Source of the DNA: Pseudomonadota bacterium
Lineage (GTDB): Bacteria > Pseudomonadota > Gammaproteobacteria > Burkholderiales > Ferrovaceae
Length of the DNA: 5,992 nt
Assembly: GCA_021828575.1 (NCBI GenBank)
Contig: JAJZEL010000244.1
Span: 1 to 5,992 of the forward strand
Direction: 5' to 3'
Shown: positions 5,348-5,992 of the stretch, in pieces
How the letters are laid out: each line of letters opens with the position of its first letter
How positions within the stretch are numbered: position 1 is the stretch's first letter
Notes under the pieces: generated by a model
Told to the model about the DNA's origin: nothing
Databases searched by the model: none
The model's input: the letters and a program-made list of their open reading frames with translations, nothing else
Translations under genes and position numbers: made by a program

Positions 5348-5992
5348 GAGCCGGCCCCCGTTACAGGCTGACAACAATCTTTGCGCTGAAAGATGAAGTA
5401 GCCATAGTCCTTGTCTTGGGGGCGCGCTGCGCCAGCTTCTTGCAGCATCAACGGGCGTCCTATAGGGGTACACATATTGTCAGGGAATGGATAGGTGCGG
5501 TTGGTCTTGTATTGACGCTTGTCCATAATCAGTTGAGGAATCCCTAATGCTCCGCAAGACTGCAAAGCCCCCTGCCCCGCTGTGGTCTGTTGTGTGCCTG
5601 CGGCATGAAGTTTGGCCAGGATGCGAGCCACTAGAAGGTGAGAAACCTGTTCAGGTGTGGTCGATGTAGCAATATTGCCATCCAGGGGGTACATGGGGCC
5701 CCAGGCACCGGCCACCCAGAAAAGTTCAGCAATAGGAAATCCAAAGGTGGCTGAAATGGCATCGGGGGCTTCTGCAGCCATTTCCGTGATATTGGCAAAG
5801 GCATACGCATACGGGGTCAGCAACGACGTGAGGCTGTCATCGTTCCATGTTGGATCTGCCCAGGACATGTAGGGGATATCGAAACTACGGTTATCAAGGC
5901 AGGGTGACGAGGGGACGACACCTAGAGCTGACATCACAGGGTTGACATACTCATTGACTTGCTCAAATGCTGCATGAGACGAGCCATTGATA
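5344..5992 (-). CDS. traU: TraU, F-type conjugative pilus assembly/DNA transfer protein (5' end missing)
   Basis: This is the C-terminal 215 residues of a TraU-family protein. The frame is open to the window edge and reads INGSSHAAFEQVNEYVNPVM upstream of the first internal start-like codon (GTG at 5937), so that codon is not the real start and the gene is cut by the window. Seen in the sequence: an aromatic, Gly-rich stretch (ELFWVAGAWGPMYPLDG), then SHLLVARILAKLHAAGT, a lone Cys (LQSCGAL), MDKRQYKTNRTYPFP, and a C-terminal RKDCC pair. All of these are hallmarks of TraU. In F, TraU is an exported, cysteine-rich periplasmic protein of about 330 residues needed mainly for DNA transfer, so roughly the last two thirds is present here. 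The five cysteines seen suggest disulfide-dependent folding. The TGA stop overlaps the trbC start as ATGA. Family assignment is firm; the role is taken from the F homologue. Confidence 0.93.
   Translation of the reverse strand, partial: INGSSHAAFEQVNEYVNPVMSALGVVPSSPCLDNRSFDIPYMSWADPTWNDDSLTSLLTPYAYAFANITEMAAEAPDAISATFGFPIAELFWVAGAWGPMYPLDGNIATSTTPEQVSHLLVARILAKLHAAGTQQTTAGQGALQSCGALGIPQLIMDKRQYKTNRTYPFPDNMCTPIGRPLMLQEAGAARPQDKDYGYFIFQRKDCCQPVTGAGS

Noticed and set aside
4841..5473. Longer TrbC from the GTG at 5473
   Set aside because: It would place the signal peptide 42 residues inside the protein and overlap traU by 130 bp; the ATG at 5347 gives the ATGA overlap seen throughout the operon.
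1..5992. CRISPR array, tRNA, rRNA, insertion sequence or attachment site
   Set aside because: I saw no regularly spaced repeats, no cloverleaf-like segment, no transposase frame and no terminal inverted repeats; nearly all the DNA is taken up by tra genes.

Overview
The window is a tightly packed, single-direction block of F-type (MPF-F) conjugative type IV secretion genes, all on the minus strand and best read from right to left. It comes from a Gram-negative bacterium: the products include Sec signal peptides, an outer-membrane lipoprotein and periplasmic pilus-assembly factors. Base composition looks moderate, slightly above half G+C by eye. The genes fit a conjugative plasmid or an integrative conjugative element (ICE). 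The sequence does not settle the host; gammaproteobacteria or Acidithiobacillus-like hosts are possible, but this is a guess. No relaxase, coupling protein, traC ATPase, integrase or replication gene lies inside the window.

Layout in transcription order: traU (5992 to 5344, 5' part cut off by the window edge); trbC (5347 to 4841); a 67-nt AT-rich gap, the only real intergenic space, holding a candidate promoter and a strong Shine-Dalgarno; an unrecognised exported His-rich protein of 160 aa (4773 to 4291, GTG start); traL (4294 to 3905); traE (3918 to 3316); traK (3319 to 2381); traB (2384 to 1095); traV (1098 to 460); a traA-like pilin (447 to 76). The last 75 bases have no complete gene. 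They hold an imperfect hairpin with a short T run that could be a weak terminator after the pilin gene, and possibly the start of a gene running off the left edge.

Working together, TraA is the probable pilus subunit. TraL and TraE are inner-membrane proteins at the pilus base. TraK (VirB9-like), TraB (VirB10-like) and TraV (VirB7-like lipoprotein) form the envelope-spanning core. TrbC and TraU are periplasmic factors for F-like pilus assembly and DNA transfer. The traL-E-K-B-V-A order, with the pilin last, resembles SXT/R391-type elements more than F, where traA comes first. Here traU-trbC lies upstream of the core genes instead of downstream.

Five of the eight gene junctions are the same 4-base ATGA stop/start overlap, which suggests strong translational coupling. 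The most unusual stretch is the 5' half of the His-rich gene. It carries two perfect palindromes that each encode a copy of an AEYxYS peptide motif, plus two further short hairpins, within about 135 nt. The window therefore looks like a known system with a few unexplained accessory details, and I do not see evidence for a wholly new system.
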